Shown: positions 31,166 through 40,503, counted from the first letter of the stretch. The stretch is DNA of 43,547 nucleotides from CAYSGX01 sp964518215 (GCA_964518215.1 CAZFFP010000027.1:1-43547), one strand, 5' to 3'. Program-made: numbers and translations. The notes: generated by a model not told the origin, from the sequence alone.

Positions 31166-32604
31166 ACAACCAAGACATTGTAGTTGGGCTTGATATCGGA
31201 ACCACAAAAATTTGTGCCATCATTGGCAGAATTACCGAACACGGAAAAGTGGAAGTTATTGGTATGGGAAAAGCTGAATCGCTGGGCGTTTCTCGAGGTG
31301 TGGTTTCGAATATTGACAAAACCGTAGAAGCCATTACAAAGGCAACTGCCGATGCCGAAAAAGCCGCACAAATGCACAAGGATTATGAAAATTTCAAAAT
31401 CACAGAAGTGTATGTGGGCATTGCGGGACAGCATATCAAAAGCCTGCAACACAGAGGCATTCTTGCCCGCGACATGTTCGACCAGGAAATACGCAAAGAC
31501 GAAGTAGAGAGGCTGAAAAACGATATGCGTAAACTTTCGTTGCCACCCGGTGACCGAATTATCCATGTGCTGGCTCAGGAATTTATTGTTGACAACGAAC
31601 CCAACATTAAAGACCCGGTAGGTCATTGCGGTTATCGCCTCGAGGCTAATTTTCATATTATTACTGGACAAGTAACGGCAGCGCAAAATATTTGTCGTTG
31701 TGTAGAAAAAGCAGGGCTTAAAGTTGCTGAACTCATTCTCGAACCATTAGCATCTTCATCATCAGTATTGACGAATGAAGAGAAAGAAGCCGGAGTTGCT
31801 TTGATTGATATTGGCGGTGGCACTACCGACATTGCCATTTTTCAGGACGAAATTATCCGCCATACCGCAGTTATTCCTTTGGGTGGAAATATTATTACAC
31901 AGGATGTGCGCGAAGCATTCGGTTTAATGCGCAAACAAGCCGAAGGTTTGAAAGTGAAACATGGTTCTGCATATCCGAAAGGTGTTTCTGATAATGAGTT
32001 TATAGCGGTGAAAGGATTGATTGGAAGAAACTCGAAAGAAATTTCCAAACGCAATATTGCCAATGTGATTCATGCACGGGTGGAAGAAATTTTCGACTAC
32101 GCCTACACGCATATCAGAAGTTCGGGTTTTGAAAAGAAACTCAGCGCGGGTATTGTAGTAACCGGTGGCGGCTCTATGCTGAAAGATATTATTCCGGTTA
32201 TTGAAACAGTTACCGGACTTGAAGCTCGCGTGGGTTATCCAACCGCGCATCTCACCCGCCAGCGCATTAAAGATTTAGACAGAGAACTTGGGCATCCTTC
32301 TTATGCCACTGCCATCGGTTTGATTCTTGAAGGCTATGCCGACATGTTGGAAACCCGCATCAAGGAAAATAAAATAGCAGAGCAGCAACAGCATGAACCA
32401 CCGATGGTAACTCCTGTAGAAACAAATACTGCCAAAGAAATTTCCGAAGAAGAAATACTGACAGATGAAGCACAGCACAATGCCGATATGGAAGTGCGTG
32501 GCGAAGGCAGATTCCGCTTTTTCAAAAACTGGTGGAGCACGAGTATTGATAAGATTACAGAAATGATAGAAAACGGCTCGACAGACGACCCGGATATTAA
32601 GTAA
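31162..32604 (+). CDS. ftsA: Cell division protein FtsA
   Basis: The 480-residue actin-like ATPase has VVGLDIGTTKICAIIG (phosphate 1), the 1C domain unique to FtsA (about 85-165), GVALIDIGGGTTDIAIF (phosphate 2), AGIVVTGGGSMLKDI (adenosine motif), a long acidic linker, and a C-terminal amphipathic stretch (RFFKNWWSTSIDKITEMIENG) that would anchor it to the membrane. It tethers FtsZ filaments. It starts inside the ftsQ stop codon and ends 33 nt before ftsZ. Confidence 0.97.
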   Translation: MNNQDIVVGLDIGTTKICAIIGRITEHGKVEVIGMGKAESLGVSRGVVSNIDKTVEAITKATADAEKAAQMHKDYENFKITEVYVGIAGQHIKSLQHRGILARDMFDQEIRKDEVERLKNDMRKLSLPPGDRIIHVLAQEFIVDNEPNIKDPVGHCGYRLEANFHIITGQVTAAQNICRCVEKAGLKVAELILEPLASSSSVLTNEEKEAGVALIDIGGGTTDIAIFQDEIIRHTAVIPLGGNIITQDVREAFGLMRKQAEGLKVKHGSAYPKGVSDNEFIAVKGLIGRNSKEISKRNIANVIHARVEEIFDYAYTHIRSSGFEKKLSAGIVVTGGGSMLKDIIPVIETVTGLEARVGYPTAHLTRQRIKDLDRELGHPSYATAIGLILEGYADMLETRIKENKIAEQQQHEPPMVTPVETNTAKEISEEEILTDEAQHNADMEVRGEGRFRFFKNWWSTSIDKITEMIENGSTDDPDIK

Positions 32605-32637
32605 ACCACTTTAGTAAACTCAGAAAAATCAACCGAT

Positions 32638-34221
32638 ATGTTATTCGACCTTCCCAAAGAACAATCATCCATCATCAAAGTAATAGGTGTAGGTGGTGGT
32701 GGCAGTAATGCCGTTAATTTTATGTTTGAACAAGGCATTCGCGGAGTCAATTTCGTGGTGTGCAATACTGATTCGCAAGCGCTCGAAAAAAGTCCCGTGC
32801 CCAACAAAATTCAGTTGGGTCCTTTCCTTACCGAAGGATTGGGCGCAGGCGCTGACCCCGAAATCGGCAAACGCTCTGCTGAAGAATCTATAGAAGACAT
32901 TAAACTCATTCTGGAAAAAAATACCAAGATGGTATTTATCACTGCCGGAATGGGTGGCGGCACCGGCACAGGTGCGGCTCCTGTTATTGCCCGCATCGCA
33001 AGGGAATTAGGCATTCTTACTGTAGGTATTGTAACTACCCCTTTCTTTTTCGAAGGAAGAAATAAAATCGGTAAAGCGCTTGAAGGCATTAAAGAATTGC
33101 AGAACAACGTGGACAGCCTCATCATTATTTCGAACGATAAGATTCGCGAAATTTTCGGCAACCTTACCAGTTCTCAGGCATTTTCAAAAGCCGATAATAT
33201 TTTAACGGTGGCTGCCAAAAGTATTTCTGAAATCATCACCGTTCCCGGTCAAATCAACGTGGATTTTGCCGATGTGCAGCGGGTAATGAAAAACAGCGGC
33301 TCAGCCATTATGGGCGCTGCGGTGGAAGAAGGTGAAGACCGCGCCATCAAAGCCGCGCAAACTGCCCTAAACTCTCCGCTTTTGATTAATAACGATATAT
33401 CCGGTGCGCAAAGAGTGCTCATCAATATCACTTCAGGTGCGCAACAGGTTACGATGGATGAAATTTATACCATTGTTAATTTTGTGCAGGAAGCCGCTGG
33501 CAACGATGCCGATGTAATTTTCGGAACCTGCGATGATGAAAGCATGAATGATGGCGTGAGTGTAACGGTGATTGCTACCGGATTTCAAAATAAGGAACTC
33601 AACTTGTTGGGCAATACCGTATTTCCAAAGAAAGCTGCTGCACCTGTAACTCCCGAAGTGAAAGAGGAAACTCGTGTAGCTGCTCCCGAAAAAATTGTGG
33701 TGCCATTAGAACCCGATGAAGTTACCGCCACTCCCATAGGGAATTTAAAGAATGAAACCGCTTTGCCTATGGTGGAAGAGCCGGTGAGCGAAACCCCTGA
33801 ATTGCTTAGCAATTTCGATGTGGCTGAAAGCAACACTAATGAAAATACTTTCGAGTTTGATTTCAATAATAATGCAGAAGAAAATGAAGTGGAAGAGACA
33901 GTTCCTTCGGTGTATCCTTATCTCGAAGAAGATACTTCAGATGAATTCAGCACTATCGTGAAAGAGCCGACTGTGGAAGAAGCCACCGATGAAGATAAGC
34001 TCGAAGATGTTGCCAAAACCACTCATGACCGCATGAAAACTATGGGTAATTTAGACAACAACCTGAAACAAATTGAAGGCACTCCTGCCTATAAACGCAG
34101 ACAGGTTTCTTTAGGAAGCAATGAAGGCTCGTCTCAGACTTTTCTTTCTACGCTCACTTATAATAGAGACACCGATGATTTGTCGAAAGGCAATCCTTAC
34201 CTGCATGGTAATGTGGATTGA
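32638..34221 (+). CDS. ftsZ: Cell division tubulin homologue FtsZ
   Basis: The 527-residue GTPase has GVGGGGSNAVNFMF (about 18-30), the tubulin signature GMGGGTGTGAAP (104-115) and the T7 catalytic loop NVDFADV (N207, D209, D212). After the globular domain (to about 320) comes an unusually long acidic linker of roughly 190 residues. A short conserved tail follows (GNPYLHGNVD), the Bacteroidota version of the C-terminal peptide that binds FtsA. It polymerises into the Z-ring. It is the last gene of the dcw cluster, followed 27 nt later by a strong terminator. Confidence 0.98.
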   Translation: MLFDLPKEQSSIIKVIGVGGGGSNAVNFMFEQGIRGVNFVVCNTDSQALEKSPVPNKIQLGPFLTEGLGAGADPEIGKRSAEESIEDIKLILEKNTKMVFITAGMGGGTGTGAAPVIARIARELGILTVGIVTTPFFFEGRNKIGKALEGIKELQNNVDSLIIISNDKIREIFGNLTSSQAFSKADNILTVAAKSISEIITVPGQINVDFADVQRVMKNSGSAIMGAAVEEGEDRAIKAAQTALNSPLLINNDISGAQRVLINITSGAQQVTMDEIYTIVNFVQEAAGNDADVIFGTCDDESMNDGVSVTVIATGFQNKELNLLGNTVFPKKAAAPVTPEVKEETRVAAPEKIVVPLEPDEVTATPIGNLKNETALPMVEEPVSETPELLSNFDVAESNTNENTFEFDFNNNAEENEVEETVPSVYPYLEEDTSDEFSTIVKEPTVEEATDEDKLEDVAKTTHDRMKTMGNLDNNLKQIEGTPAYKRRQVSLGSNEGSSQTFLSTLTYNRDTDDLSKGNPYLHGNVD

Positions 34222-34247
34222 TGGTGTTGATGTTTGAAGAAAATTAT

Positions 34248-34287
34248 AAACCCCCGTTAAATTGCATAATTGACGGGGGTTTTTGTT
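34248..34287 (+). terminator. Intrinsic terminator after ftsZ
   Basis: AAACCCCCGT (34248-34257) pairs perfectly with ACGGGGGTTT (34273-34282). The 15-nt loop itself contains AATT/AATT pairing, and TTG follows. It closes the dcw operon. Confidence 0.92.
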
Positions 34288-34382
34288 AAGTTCACACAAA
34301 GAATTTTGATATTGAACTAAATCAACGCTTATAATAATGAATGATATATTTTTACATATACAACCCTTAAAACTTTTAAAAC

Positions 34383-34697
34383 ATGATAGTATCCAACACT
34401 GAAAACATTGCCGGCAAACAAATTACCGAAACATTAGGCATTTGCCGTGGCAGCACAGTTAGAGCCAGAAATATCGGAGTAGATTTTCTTGCAGGCTTGA
34501 AAAATCTGATTGGTGGCGAAGTGGGTTCCTACACCAAACTTATGGCTCATGCCAGAGAGCAGGCACTGCAAAGAATGGTTGAAGATGCTCAAAAAATGGG
34601 AGCAGATGCGGTAGTGAATGTCAGGTTCACCACTTCTACCATTATGCAGGGCGCATCAGAAATTTTAGCATACGGAACAGCCGTTAAATTATCGTAA
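34383..34697 (+). CDS. ybjQ: YbjQ family (UPF0145) protein
   Basis: The 104-residue product matches the YbjQ/DUF74 family: IVSNTENIAGKQITETLGICRGSTVRARNIGVDFLAGLKNLIGGEVGSYTKLMAHAREQAL, then MGADAVVNVRFTTSTIMQGASEILAYGTAV. The family forms pentameric beta rings and is often described as heavy-metal-binding-like, but its function is not established. It comes 161 nt after ftsZ, beyond the terminator, so it has its own promoter; no perfect TAnnTTTG is seen there. A 45-codon membrane-protein frame follows 17 nt later. Confidence 0.93.
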   Translation: MIVSNTENIAGKQITETLGICRGSTVRARNIGVDFLAGLKNLIGGEVGSYTKLMAHAREQALQRMVEDAQKMGADAVVNVRFTTSTIMQGASEILAYGTAVKLS

Positions 34698-34714
34698 TTC
34701 GATTCATTCTTGTG

Positions 34715-34852
34715 ATGACTTTTTTAATACCGTTTCTCATATTCGCTGTTTACGTATTGTTTTTTTTCGTGGTAATAATTCTGTTGATTTACCTCATCAT
34801 TAAACGATTTGATGAGCACGAGAAAGAAAACTATGAGAAAAGAGACCATTAG
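34715..34852 (+). CDS. Small single-span membrane protein (45 residues)
   Basis: An ATG-TAG frame encodes MTFLIPFLIFAVYVLFFFVV, IILLIYLIIKRF and a charged tail (DEHEKENYEKRDH). That is one long hydrophobic span followed by a hydrophilic, charged cytoplasmic tail, a coherent membrane-protein design. It begins 17 nt after ybjQ and could be co-transcribed. No homologue is recognised. A minus-strand frame overlaps it (34724-34921) but has no better claim. Moderate confidence because of size. Confidence 0.55.
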   Translation: MTFLIPFLIFAVYVLFFFVVIILLIYLIIKRFDEHEKENYEKRDH

Positions 34853-34934
34853 AGTAAGTCCATTGTTTTTTATTTTCTGTTTTAGAATCCATCTCCATTT
34901 TATAAGGATGGCCTTATTCAAAATAACGATTGTT

Positions 34935-34942
34935 TATTTTTG
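34935..34942 (+). promoter_or_regulatory. Putative promoter for the isomerase gene
   Basis: TATTTTTG matches TAnnTTTG and ends 17 nt before the ATG at 34960. No clear -33 TTG is seen; TTA at 34915-34917 is the nearest candidate. Confidence 0.5.
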
Positions 34943-34959
34943 AACAAATTTTTTGAACT

Positions 34960-35943
34960 ATGAAGAAACTGATTGAAGATTTTCCGTTGCAATTGAAGGA
35001 AGCTATCGTGATTGGAAGAAGCGCTCAACTGAATAAATATTCCAATGAAATTAAAAACGTTGTAGTGTCCGGGTTAGGCGGTTCGGGTATTGGCGCTAAC
35101 CTGACAGCAGAAATTGCAGCTGGCAAATTGAAAGTGCCGTTCATCATCAATAAAGATTACCATCTTCCGGCTTTTGTAAATGAAAACACTTTGTTTATGG
35201 CTTCATCGTATTCGGGCAATACTGAAGAAACCATAAGTGCGTTGAATTTGGCATTGCGCAAAAAAGCAAATATCGTTGTAGTTACTTCAGGCGGACGAGC
35301 GCTCGAAACTGCAAAAAAGAAAAACCTTAATCATATAATTATTCCGGAAGGATATCCTCCACGCGCTTGTCTGGGATATTCTTTTGTGCAACAATTATAT
35401 GTATTAAAACATGCCGGATTGATTGATAAAAGTTTTGAAAGCCAATTACAAAAGGCGATTGATTTGCTTGAAAAAGAACAAGAAAATATAAAAAAAGAAG
35501 CCAAGTCAGTGGCTAAAAAATTATTCAATAAAATCCCAATAATTTATGCTACTTCCGATAATGAATCTATAGCAGTTCGTTTTCGCCAACAAATAAACGA
35601 AAACTCAAAAATGCTTTGCTGGCACCATGTAGTGCCCGAAATGAATCACAATGAATTAGTTGGCTGGAGAAAAAAATCATCAGATTGGGCAGTAGTGTAT
35701 TTGCGTAATGAAAGCGATTTTGAAAGAAATCAAAAGCGCATTGAAATCAACAAAAGTGTCATTAAAAAATATGCTTCAATCATTGTAGAAATTTGGTCGA
35801 AAGGCGCTTCAAAATCAGAACGTTCGTTATATCTCATTCATCTCACAGATTGGATAAGTTTCTACTTATCTGAAATGAATAAAGTTGATGTTACCGAAGT
35901 GAAAGTAATTGACCATTTGAAAAAAGCGCTTACGGAAAAGTAG
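34960..35943 (+). CDS. SIS-domain bifunctional phosphoglucose/phosphomannose isomerase family
   Basis: The 327-residue protein has an N-terminal SIS domain (VVSGLGGSGIGANLTAEI, MASSYSGNTEETISALNLAL, VVVTSGGRALETAKKK), the EGYPPRACLGYSF segment, and the bact-PGI_C domain with EMNHNELVGW, which carries the conserved Glu and His. These enzymes interconvert glucose-6-P, mannose-6-P and fructose-6-P. It is monocistronic, with its own putative promoter, and converges on the barrel protein gene at 36041. Family assignment is strong; relative substrate preference is not readable. Confidence 0.9.
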   Translation: MKKLIEDFPLQLKEAIVIGRSAQLNKYSNEIKNVVVSGLGGSGIGANLTAEIAAGKLKVPFIINKDYHLPAFVNENTLFMASSYSGNTEETISALNLALRKKANIVVVTSGGRALETAKKKNLNHIIIPEGYPPRACLGYSFVQQLYVLKHAGLIDKSFESQLQKAIDLLEKEQENIKKEAKSVAKKLFNKIPIIYATSDNESIAVRFRQQINENSKMLCWHHVVPEMNHNELVGWRKKSSDWAVVYLRNESDFERNQKRIEINKSVIKKYASIIVEIWSKGASKSERSLYLIHLTDWISFYLSEMNKVDVTEVKVIDHLKKALTEK

Positions 35944-35978
35944 CGTGATTTCTTGTGCCTCGCACCCTGTTTATTTAG

Positions 35979-35998
35979 CCCACGGTTTAAACCCTGGG
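35979..35998. repeat. Near-perfect palindrome between convergent genes
   Basis: CCCACGGTTT is followed immediately by AAACCCTGGG, an inverted repeat with one mismatch and no loop. It lies in the 97-nt convergent spacer. It resembles common Bacteroidota intergenic repeats and might act as a bidirectional terminator, though no T-run follows. Confidence 0.6.
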
Positions 35999-36040
35999 TT
36001 ATATGAACCGTATGGGTCTATTTCAGGATTTCTGCTATTA

Positions 36041-36949
36041 TTAATGCTTCTTCTCTTTATGTGCCGGCTCCCAAATTACCCGCATGAACATGCTGAAGCG
36101 TTGATTCTCTCTGGCGATAGGAATGCCGCCAACAATGCCCACCAGAAAACTTTCTGAAATAGCTACTCGCATCTGCGGGCGAATCACCATGTCGAAATCG
36201 TCTTTATAAATTTCTTTGTTGAATTCTAATCCGATAAAATTTCTGGTTCCGGTAATCATGTAGTGAATATTTGAATTGATTTCATACACAATCTGAAAGT
36301 CCGGTATAAAAAATGTCTGTTCAAATTTTGGACCTGTATAAATCAATGTGTGAAAATTATTGCCCCATCTTTTGGCAGCAATAAAAAAAGGATTATAAAC
36401 ATTTCCTTTAAATAACGGTTTCCCGAAGTTTCTGAAATCTGAAAATTCCAATTCATTTATGTAGCCAAGCGCCAGAGATGTTTTTGCTTTTTCTGAAACC
36501 AGAAACGACCACTGCATGGCAGTTTTTATACTCTCCATTCTGCTGGAAGGGAGCGCGCTTCTGTCCACATTTTTTTGTGGCGCTACGATGGTAAACGGCA
36601 CTTCCACTTCAAGTCCTAATCGATTAATGGGTGCCCACTCATATTCTACCAAAGCTTCGTATGTATCATAGTTGAGATTGTCTGCCATTCCAATGGCAAA
36701 GTTCCATTCTTTCTCACCTTTGCGCGCACCCAAATCTCGAATAAGGTCAATATATAACGGCTCGGCATGAAGCACTTTTGGAGGTAAAGTTCTGTCTTCT
36801 ACTTCCTGTATATAAAGGCTGTCTAAAGTGCGTTTTTCTGCTTTTGTTGAATCAGTTTCACTGTCGGGCAGAAAAGCGAGATAATCGTTTTGGGCAATAA
36901 TGAAATTATTCATCAACAGAAATATCGCCAAGCCCGAAAGAAATTTCAT
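36041..36949 (-). CDS. Putative outer-membrane barrel protein (HAEPLYIDLIRDLGARKG family)
   Basis: From the ATG at 36949 the product is 302 residues with signal peptide KFLSGLAIFLLMNNFIIAQ. An earlier in-frame ATG (36994) would add 15 residues ahead of that signal and is less likely. The mature protein has the striking block VLHAEPLYIDLIRDLGARKGEKEWN, then YEALVEYEWAPINRLGLEVEVPFTI and repeated aromatic beta strands, consistent with a porin-like barrel. I recall this family in Bacteroidota, sometimes mislabelled as a purine enzyme; that label does not fit an exported protein. It lies 125 nt downstream of the histidine kinase on the same strand and may be its target or co-regulated. Confidence 0.7.
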   Translation of the reverse strand: MKFLSGLAIFLLMNNFIIAQNDYLAFLPDSETDSTKAEKRTLDSLYIQEVEDRTLPPKVLHAEPLYIDLIRDLGARKGEKEWNFAIGMADNLNYDTYEALVEYEWAPINRLGLEVEVPFTIVAPQKNVDRSALPSSRMESIKTAMQWSFLVSEKAKTSLALGYINELEFSDFRNFGKPLFKGNVYNPFFIAAKRWGNNFHTLIYTGPKFEQTFFIPDFQIVYEINSNIHYMITGTRNFIGLEFNKEIYKDDFDMVIRPQMRVAISESFLVGIVGGIPIARENQRFSMFMRVIWEPAHKEKKH

Positions 36950-37074
36950 ACGCAACAAACTTTTTGAGTGTATGCCTTGAAAATGCAAAGTCAAAGCATT
37001 TTTTAGAAGAAAGTGCGAAGTAAAGGCTCATGTTTTACATGTGCTCGAAAATTCAATTAAAATTGAATTAAACT

Positions 37075-38439
37075 TTAACGGGGAAGTTCTAAAACAAACA
37101 CATTGGTATTGTCTGAAGGATTTTGATACGATAGGTTTCCTTGATGTGAGTGAACGATGCGCTGCGTAATGGCAAGCCCCAGTCCGAAGCCTTTTTTGTT
37201 ACCGGAATTTTTCCCGCGCATAAACGGCTCGAAAATGTTTTTTTCTTCTTCCGGCTGAATAATATTTCCTGTATTGGTGAATTTGATGCTGATTTTTTCG
37301 GCATCGAATGTCATCACCACATGCACTGTTTTATCGGTAGAATACTTGTATGCGTTTTCGAGCAGATTGTTGAATGCAGATTTCAAAAGAATTTCATTTC
37401 CCTTTATAATCAGGTCGTTTTCTTCCTCCGGAAATTTTTCAAAATCCAATTGCACTTTCATATCTCCATAAAAAAATTTCAATTCATCAATAGCTTTAAA
37501 AAGTATTTCATCTATTCTCACGGCAGGAAGTTGTTCTTTGCTTTTGATGTTTTCAAAAGTTGAAAGTATCAAAAGTGAATTCACCAGTTTCGATAAACGG
37601 TTGTGGTCTTCATAAACAGATTGCAGTAGGGCCTGATACTCTTCAGTAGTGAGGTTTTTATTCATGGCGGCTTCTAGTTGGCTCATGATATTTGCCAATG
37701 GTGTGCGCAATTCGTGAGAAGCGCTGTGCACAAAACTTTTCTGCAATTCAAATGCATTCGACAACCGGTTCAGCATCAGATTAAAATTAGATGCCAGCCT
37801 TGTAAGTTCATCATCGCTGTTTCCGGTAGGTATGGTTTCGTCAAGATTTTCTTCGGTAATTCTGGTAACCTGATTGCTCAGCGCTTCTAAAGGCTTCAGC
37901 GTTTGGTTCACATAAAAAAAAGATAAAGCGGCAGTGAGAATCAACCCGGCAATAACTGCTAAGAGCAAAATAAACAACAGGTATTTCAGATTGCGTTTGC
38001 CATATTTGTCGAATGCCGAAACAATAATAACATCTTGCCTTCCCTGCTCATCGAGATAAATTCCAATCACTTCGTTTTCTTCATCTTCGTAAATAATTTT
38101 TTTGTTGTTTCGAATTTTTTGCAGCAATGCATCAGAATAGTTTACAGAGTGGTCATCGAGACTGCTGTAAATAAGTTTATTGTTGTTGTCGAAAATCAAA
38201 ACTTTCTCTTGGTAATAGGCATTAATGGAGCTTTGGTCTAATATGCGCAGCAGTTCGTAATCTTCTTGTTTAATTTTTAACAGCAAACGCGAAGTAGTAA
38301 TGGCTTTTTCTTCTAAACGCAGAAAAAATTCGTCTTTTCTAAAATCGGCATATAACATATAAATAAGAGCCGTCATGACAATGAGAATCAGTGCCACCAT
38401 GCCGCTGAAAATAAGAGCCAGCCTGATGCGGAGTTTCAT
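37075..38439 (-). CDS. Two-component sensor histidine kinase
   Basis: The 454-residue inner-membrane kinase has spans at about 7-30 and 153-176 flanking a roughly 120-residue periplasmic sensor. A HAMP domain follows at about 177-230. The dimerisation/phosphoacceptor helix carries FVHSASHELRTPLANI (H242). The ATPase domain has an N-box (FNNLLENAYKYS) and GFGLGLAITQRIVHSHQG. The G1 box reads FTNTGNI, with Asn where DxGxG is usual, which may alter ATP contacts. The gene starts within the last codons of the response regulator (ATGA overlap), so the pair is co-translated. The signal is unknown. Confidence 0.93.
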   Translation of the reverse strand: MKLRIRLALIFSGMVALILIVMTALIYMLYADFRKDEFFLRLEEKAITTSRLLLKIKQEDYELLRILDQSSINAYYQEKVLIFDNNNKLIYSSLDDHSVNYSDALLQKIRNNKKIIYEDEENEVIGIYLDEQGRQDVIIVSAFDKYGKRNLKYLLFILLLAVIAGLILTAALSFFYVNQTLKPLEALSNQVTRITEENLDETIPTGNSDDELTRLASNFNLMLNRLSNAFELQKSFVHSASHELRTPLANIMSQLEAAMNKNLTTEEYQALLQSVYEDHNRLSKLVNSLLILSTFENIKSKEQLPAVRIDEILFKAIDELKFFYGDMKVQLDFEKFPEEENDLIIKGNEILLKSAFNNLLENAYKYSTDKTVHVVMTFDAEKISIKFTNTGNIIQPEEEKNIFEPFMRGKNSGNKKGFGLGLAITQRIVHSHQGNLSYQNPSDNTNVFVLELPR

Positions 38440-39128
38440 GAAAGGTCTTTTAAAAAATAACCGAATCCGGCTTTGGTATGAATGAGTTTATTGCCGAAAG
38501 GTTTATCAATTTTGTTGCGCAAAAAATTGATATATACTTCAATGGTATTGGTGCCGGTATCGAAATGAATATCCCATACTTTTTCGGCTATTTCGGGTTT
38601 AGATGTTATGCGTCCTTTATTGCGCGCCAGCAATTCGAGCAGGGCAAATTCTTTAGCGGTGAGTTCAATGGTTTTTCCTCCACGTGTAATATTTTTTGTG
38701 TCGAAATTTATAACAAGGTCTGCCACCTGAATTTGTTCGGTTTCGTCAATGTTTTGTGAAGCGCGTTTTAAAAAAACTTTCATGCGCGCCAACAGTTCGC
38801 TGAAATGAAAAGGCTTCACTATATAATCGTCAGCGCCTTTGCTGAAAGCCACCATTTTATCGTCCAACTCACCCAGCGCGGTGAGCATAATAATGGGGAT
38901 ATTTTTGTTTTTCTTTCTGAATTCTTCGCAGAGTTGCATTCCGTTTTTTTTCGGAAGGCTGATGTCTAACAACACCAAGTCGAATACGTTTTTAGCAAAC
39001 AATTCCGAAGCCTTTTCGCCATCTGCTGCAATCTCAACATGGTAGTCGTGTTGCTGCATTTCTTTACGAATGGTTTCGGCAAGTTTTGTTTCGTCTTCGG
39101 CTAATAATATTTTGTATGGTTCTTTCAT
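38436..39128 (-). CDS. OmpR/PhoB-type response regulator
   Basis: From the ATG at 39128 the product is 230 residues. The receiver domain has the acidic pair ED at 11-12, phosphoacceptor D55 in VLLDISLPKKNG, T83 and K105 (DDYIVKPFHF). The C-terminal winged helix (ELTAKEFALLELLARNKGRITSKPEIAEKVW, then TIEVYINFLRNKID, ending HTKAGFGYFL) binds DNA. An in-frame ATG at 39149 adds MFNLYCV and overlaps the upstream gene, and is less likely. It regulates together with the kinase encoded next to it. Confidence 0.95.
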   Translation of the reverse strand: MKEPYKILLAEDETKLAETIRKEMQQHDYHVEIAADGEKASELFAKNVFDLVLLDISLPKKNGMQLCEEFRKKNKNIPIIMLTALGELDDKMVAFSKGADDYIVKPFHFSELLARMKVFLKRASQNIDETEQIQVADLVINFDTKNITRGGKTIELTAKEFALLELLARNKGRITSKPEIAEKVWDIHFDTGTNTIEVYINFLRNKIDKPFGNKLIHTKAGFGYFLKDLS

Positions 39129-39141
39129 GACGCAATACAAA

Positions 39142-40503
39142 TTAAACAAAAAATTGTCCTTCGCCCCGGTATGTTTTCACTTTGTCTATAATTTTTCCGT
39201 TGCTGATGAGAAGTAATTCGTTAAATCGCTCGCATAATTCGCCCGCTTTTGCATGTCGAAAAAATACCGGTACGCCAATTTCCAACGGCTCTTTTCCTGA
39301 ATATCGAAAAGGTGTTTGCACTTCGCCTGCGCCTTCATTGTCCAACAGTTTCATTTCCAGCGGAAGAAAAGGGAGGGGCAACTTATCTTTTCCTGTTGCA
39401 CCCGAAGCAATATAACCTCCGCCTGCGCAGGTATAAATTCCGTGTTGCGGTTTTCTGGTAATTTCCAATGCAAAACCTGCGGCAGGATTATGTTTGAAAT
39501 TTGAAAAATGGTCGAACAATGCAGGGCTGAAAAATCCTGAGCCTACGGTAACTTCTGAAATGACGGCTTCTTCCGCAGTCCATTCCAAACTGCCCGTGCC
39601 TCCGCCATTCACAAAATCAAAATTTGCTCCTTCGGCTTTCAGCGCTTCTACTATTTCTTTTCTTCTCAAAGCAATTTTTTTAACAGAATAGTTTTTCAAA
39701 AGCTTGATGAATGTGTTCATGAAAAATTTGCCCGGTATTTCATCGTTCAGCCCGGCAATTGGTGCTTCGTAACCCATAAAGCCTTGCAAATGCAGATATT
39801 TTTTTTCGGAAACAAATCGAAACAGCGAAATCGCTTGAGCGATGTTTCGAACAGCAGAACGATACACCCCAAAATACAAACCCGGAAACCGCACCGACAT
39901 ATCGGCATCCATACAAACCGGAATGACACATTGATATTTTTCCCCAATAGCATTGATTTGTGCTGCATGTTCGGACAGGTCGAGCATGAGGGTTATTTGC
40001 TTTCCCTGTTGTAGCGGTTCGATAATCGCTTCAATATCTGCCTGCTGAAAATTGGGATAGCCCACCAAAATATCGTCAAAACCTCTTGCGGCAAGCCATG
40101 CTGCTTCGCGGGCAGAGTATGCCATAATACCTCTGAATTTTTCGCCAGATTTGAGAATCCTTTGCATCAACGGCACACATCTGATAGATTTTGAAGCAAT
40201 TCTAATGAACTTGTCTTTGCTTCTTCGGCTGATGGCTGCAATATTTTCATCAAAACGGTCTAAGTCCACAAAAGCGCAGGGAAGCTCAGTGTTTCTGAGT
40301 ATTTCTTTATAGTAGGAATATGTTTGAGTGGGTTGCAACACAAGGCTAAGATATTCGATATACGTAAATGATAGTATTCTTTTCGGAAGATTAAAGCAGC
40401 GAAACAAATTCGCATAAAATACGTAAGCCCGCATGATATGGAAGGTGAAAAATTGATGTATTGACATCGAAAAGCTGTAAATCAATGATTTATGAGCTTT
40501 CAT
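39142..40503 (-). CDS. PLP-dependent D-amino-acid aldolase / alanine racemase-like enzyme
   Basis: The open frame gives 453 residues, but homology starts at about residue 58 (QTYSYYKEILRNTELPCAFVDLDRF), so the true start may be a GTG or TTG near 40341 (residues 55-56). The alanine-racemase TIM-barrel domain carries the PLP lysine in RIASKSIRC (about K105 in the long form) and a GGGTGS phosphate-binding loop. The C-terminal domain has PVFFRHAKAGELCERFNE, whose His and Cys fit the metal site of D-threonine/D-serine aldolases. It probably cleaves or deaminates a beta-hydroxy D-amino acid. It lies 13 nt upstream of the response regulator. Substrate is uncertain. Confidence 0.82.
   Translation of the reverse strand: MKAHKSLIYSFSMSIHQFFTFHIMRAYVFYANLFRCFNLPKRILSFTYIEYLSLVLQPTQTYSYYKEILRNTELPCAFVDLDRFDENIAAISRRSKDKFIRIASKSIRCVPLMQRILKSGEKFRGIMAYSAREAAWLAARGFDDILVGYPNFQQADIEAIIEPLQQGKQITLMLDLSEHAAQINAIGEKYQCVIPVCMDADMSVRFPGLYFGVYRSAVRNIAQAISLFRFVSEKKYLHLQGFMGYEAPIAGLNDEIPGKFFMNTFIKLLKNYSVKKIALRRKEIVEALKAEGANFDFVNGGGTGSLEWTAEEAVISEVTVGSGFFSPALFDHFSNFKHNPAAGFALEITRKPQHGIYTCAGGGYIASGATGKDKLPLPFLPLEMKLLDNEGAGEVQTPFRYSGKEPLEIGVPVFFRHAKAGELCERFNELLLISNGKIIDKVKTYRGEGQFFV

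Noticed and set aside
34724..34921. 65-codon minus-strand open frame
   Set aside because: It overlaps the better-organised 45-residue plus-strand membrane protein and lacks a plausible leader.
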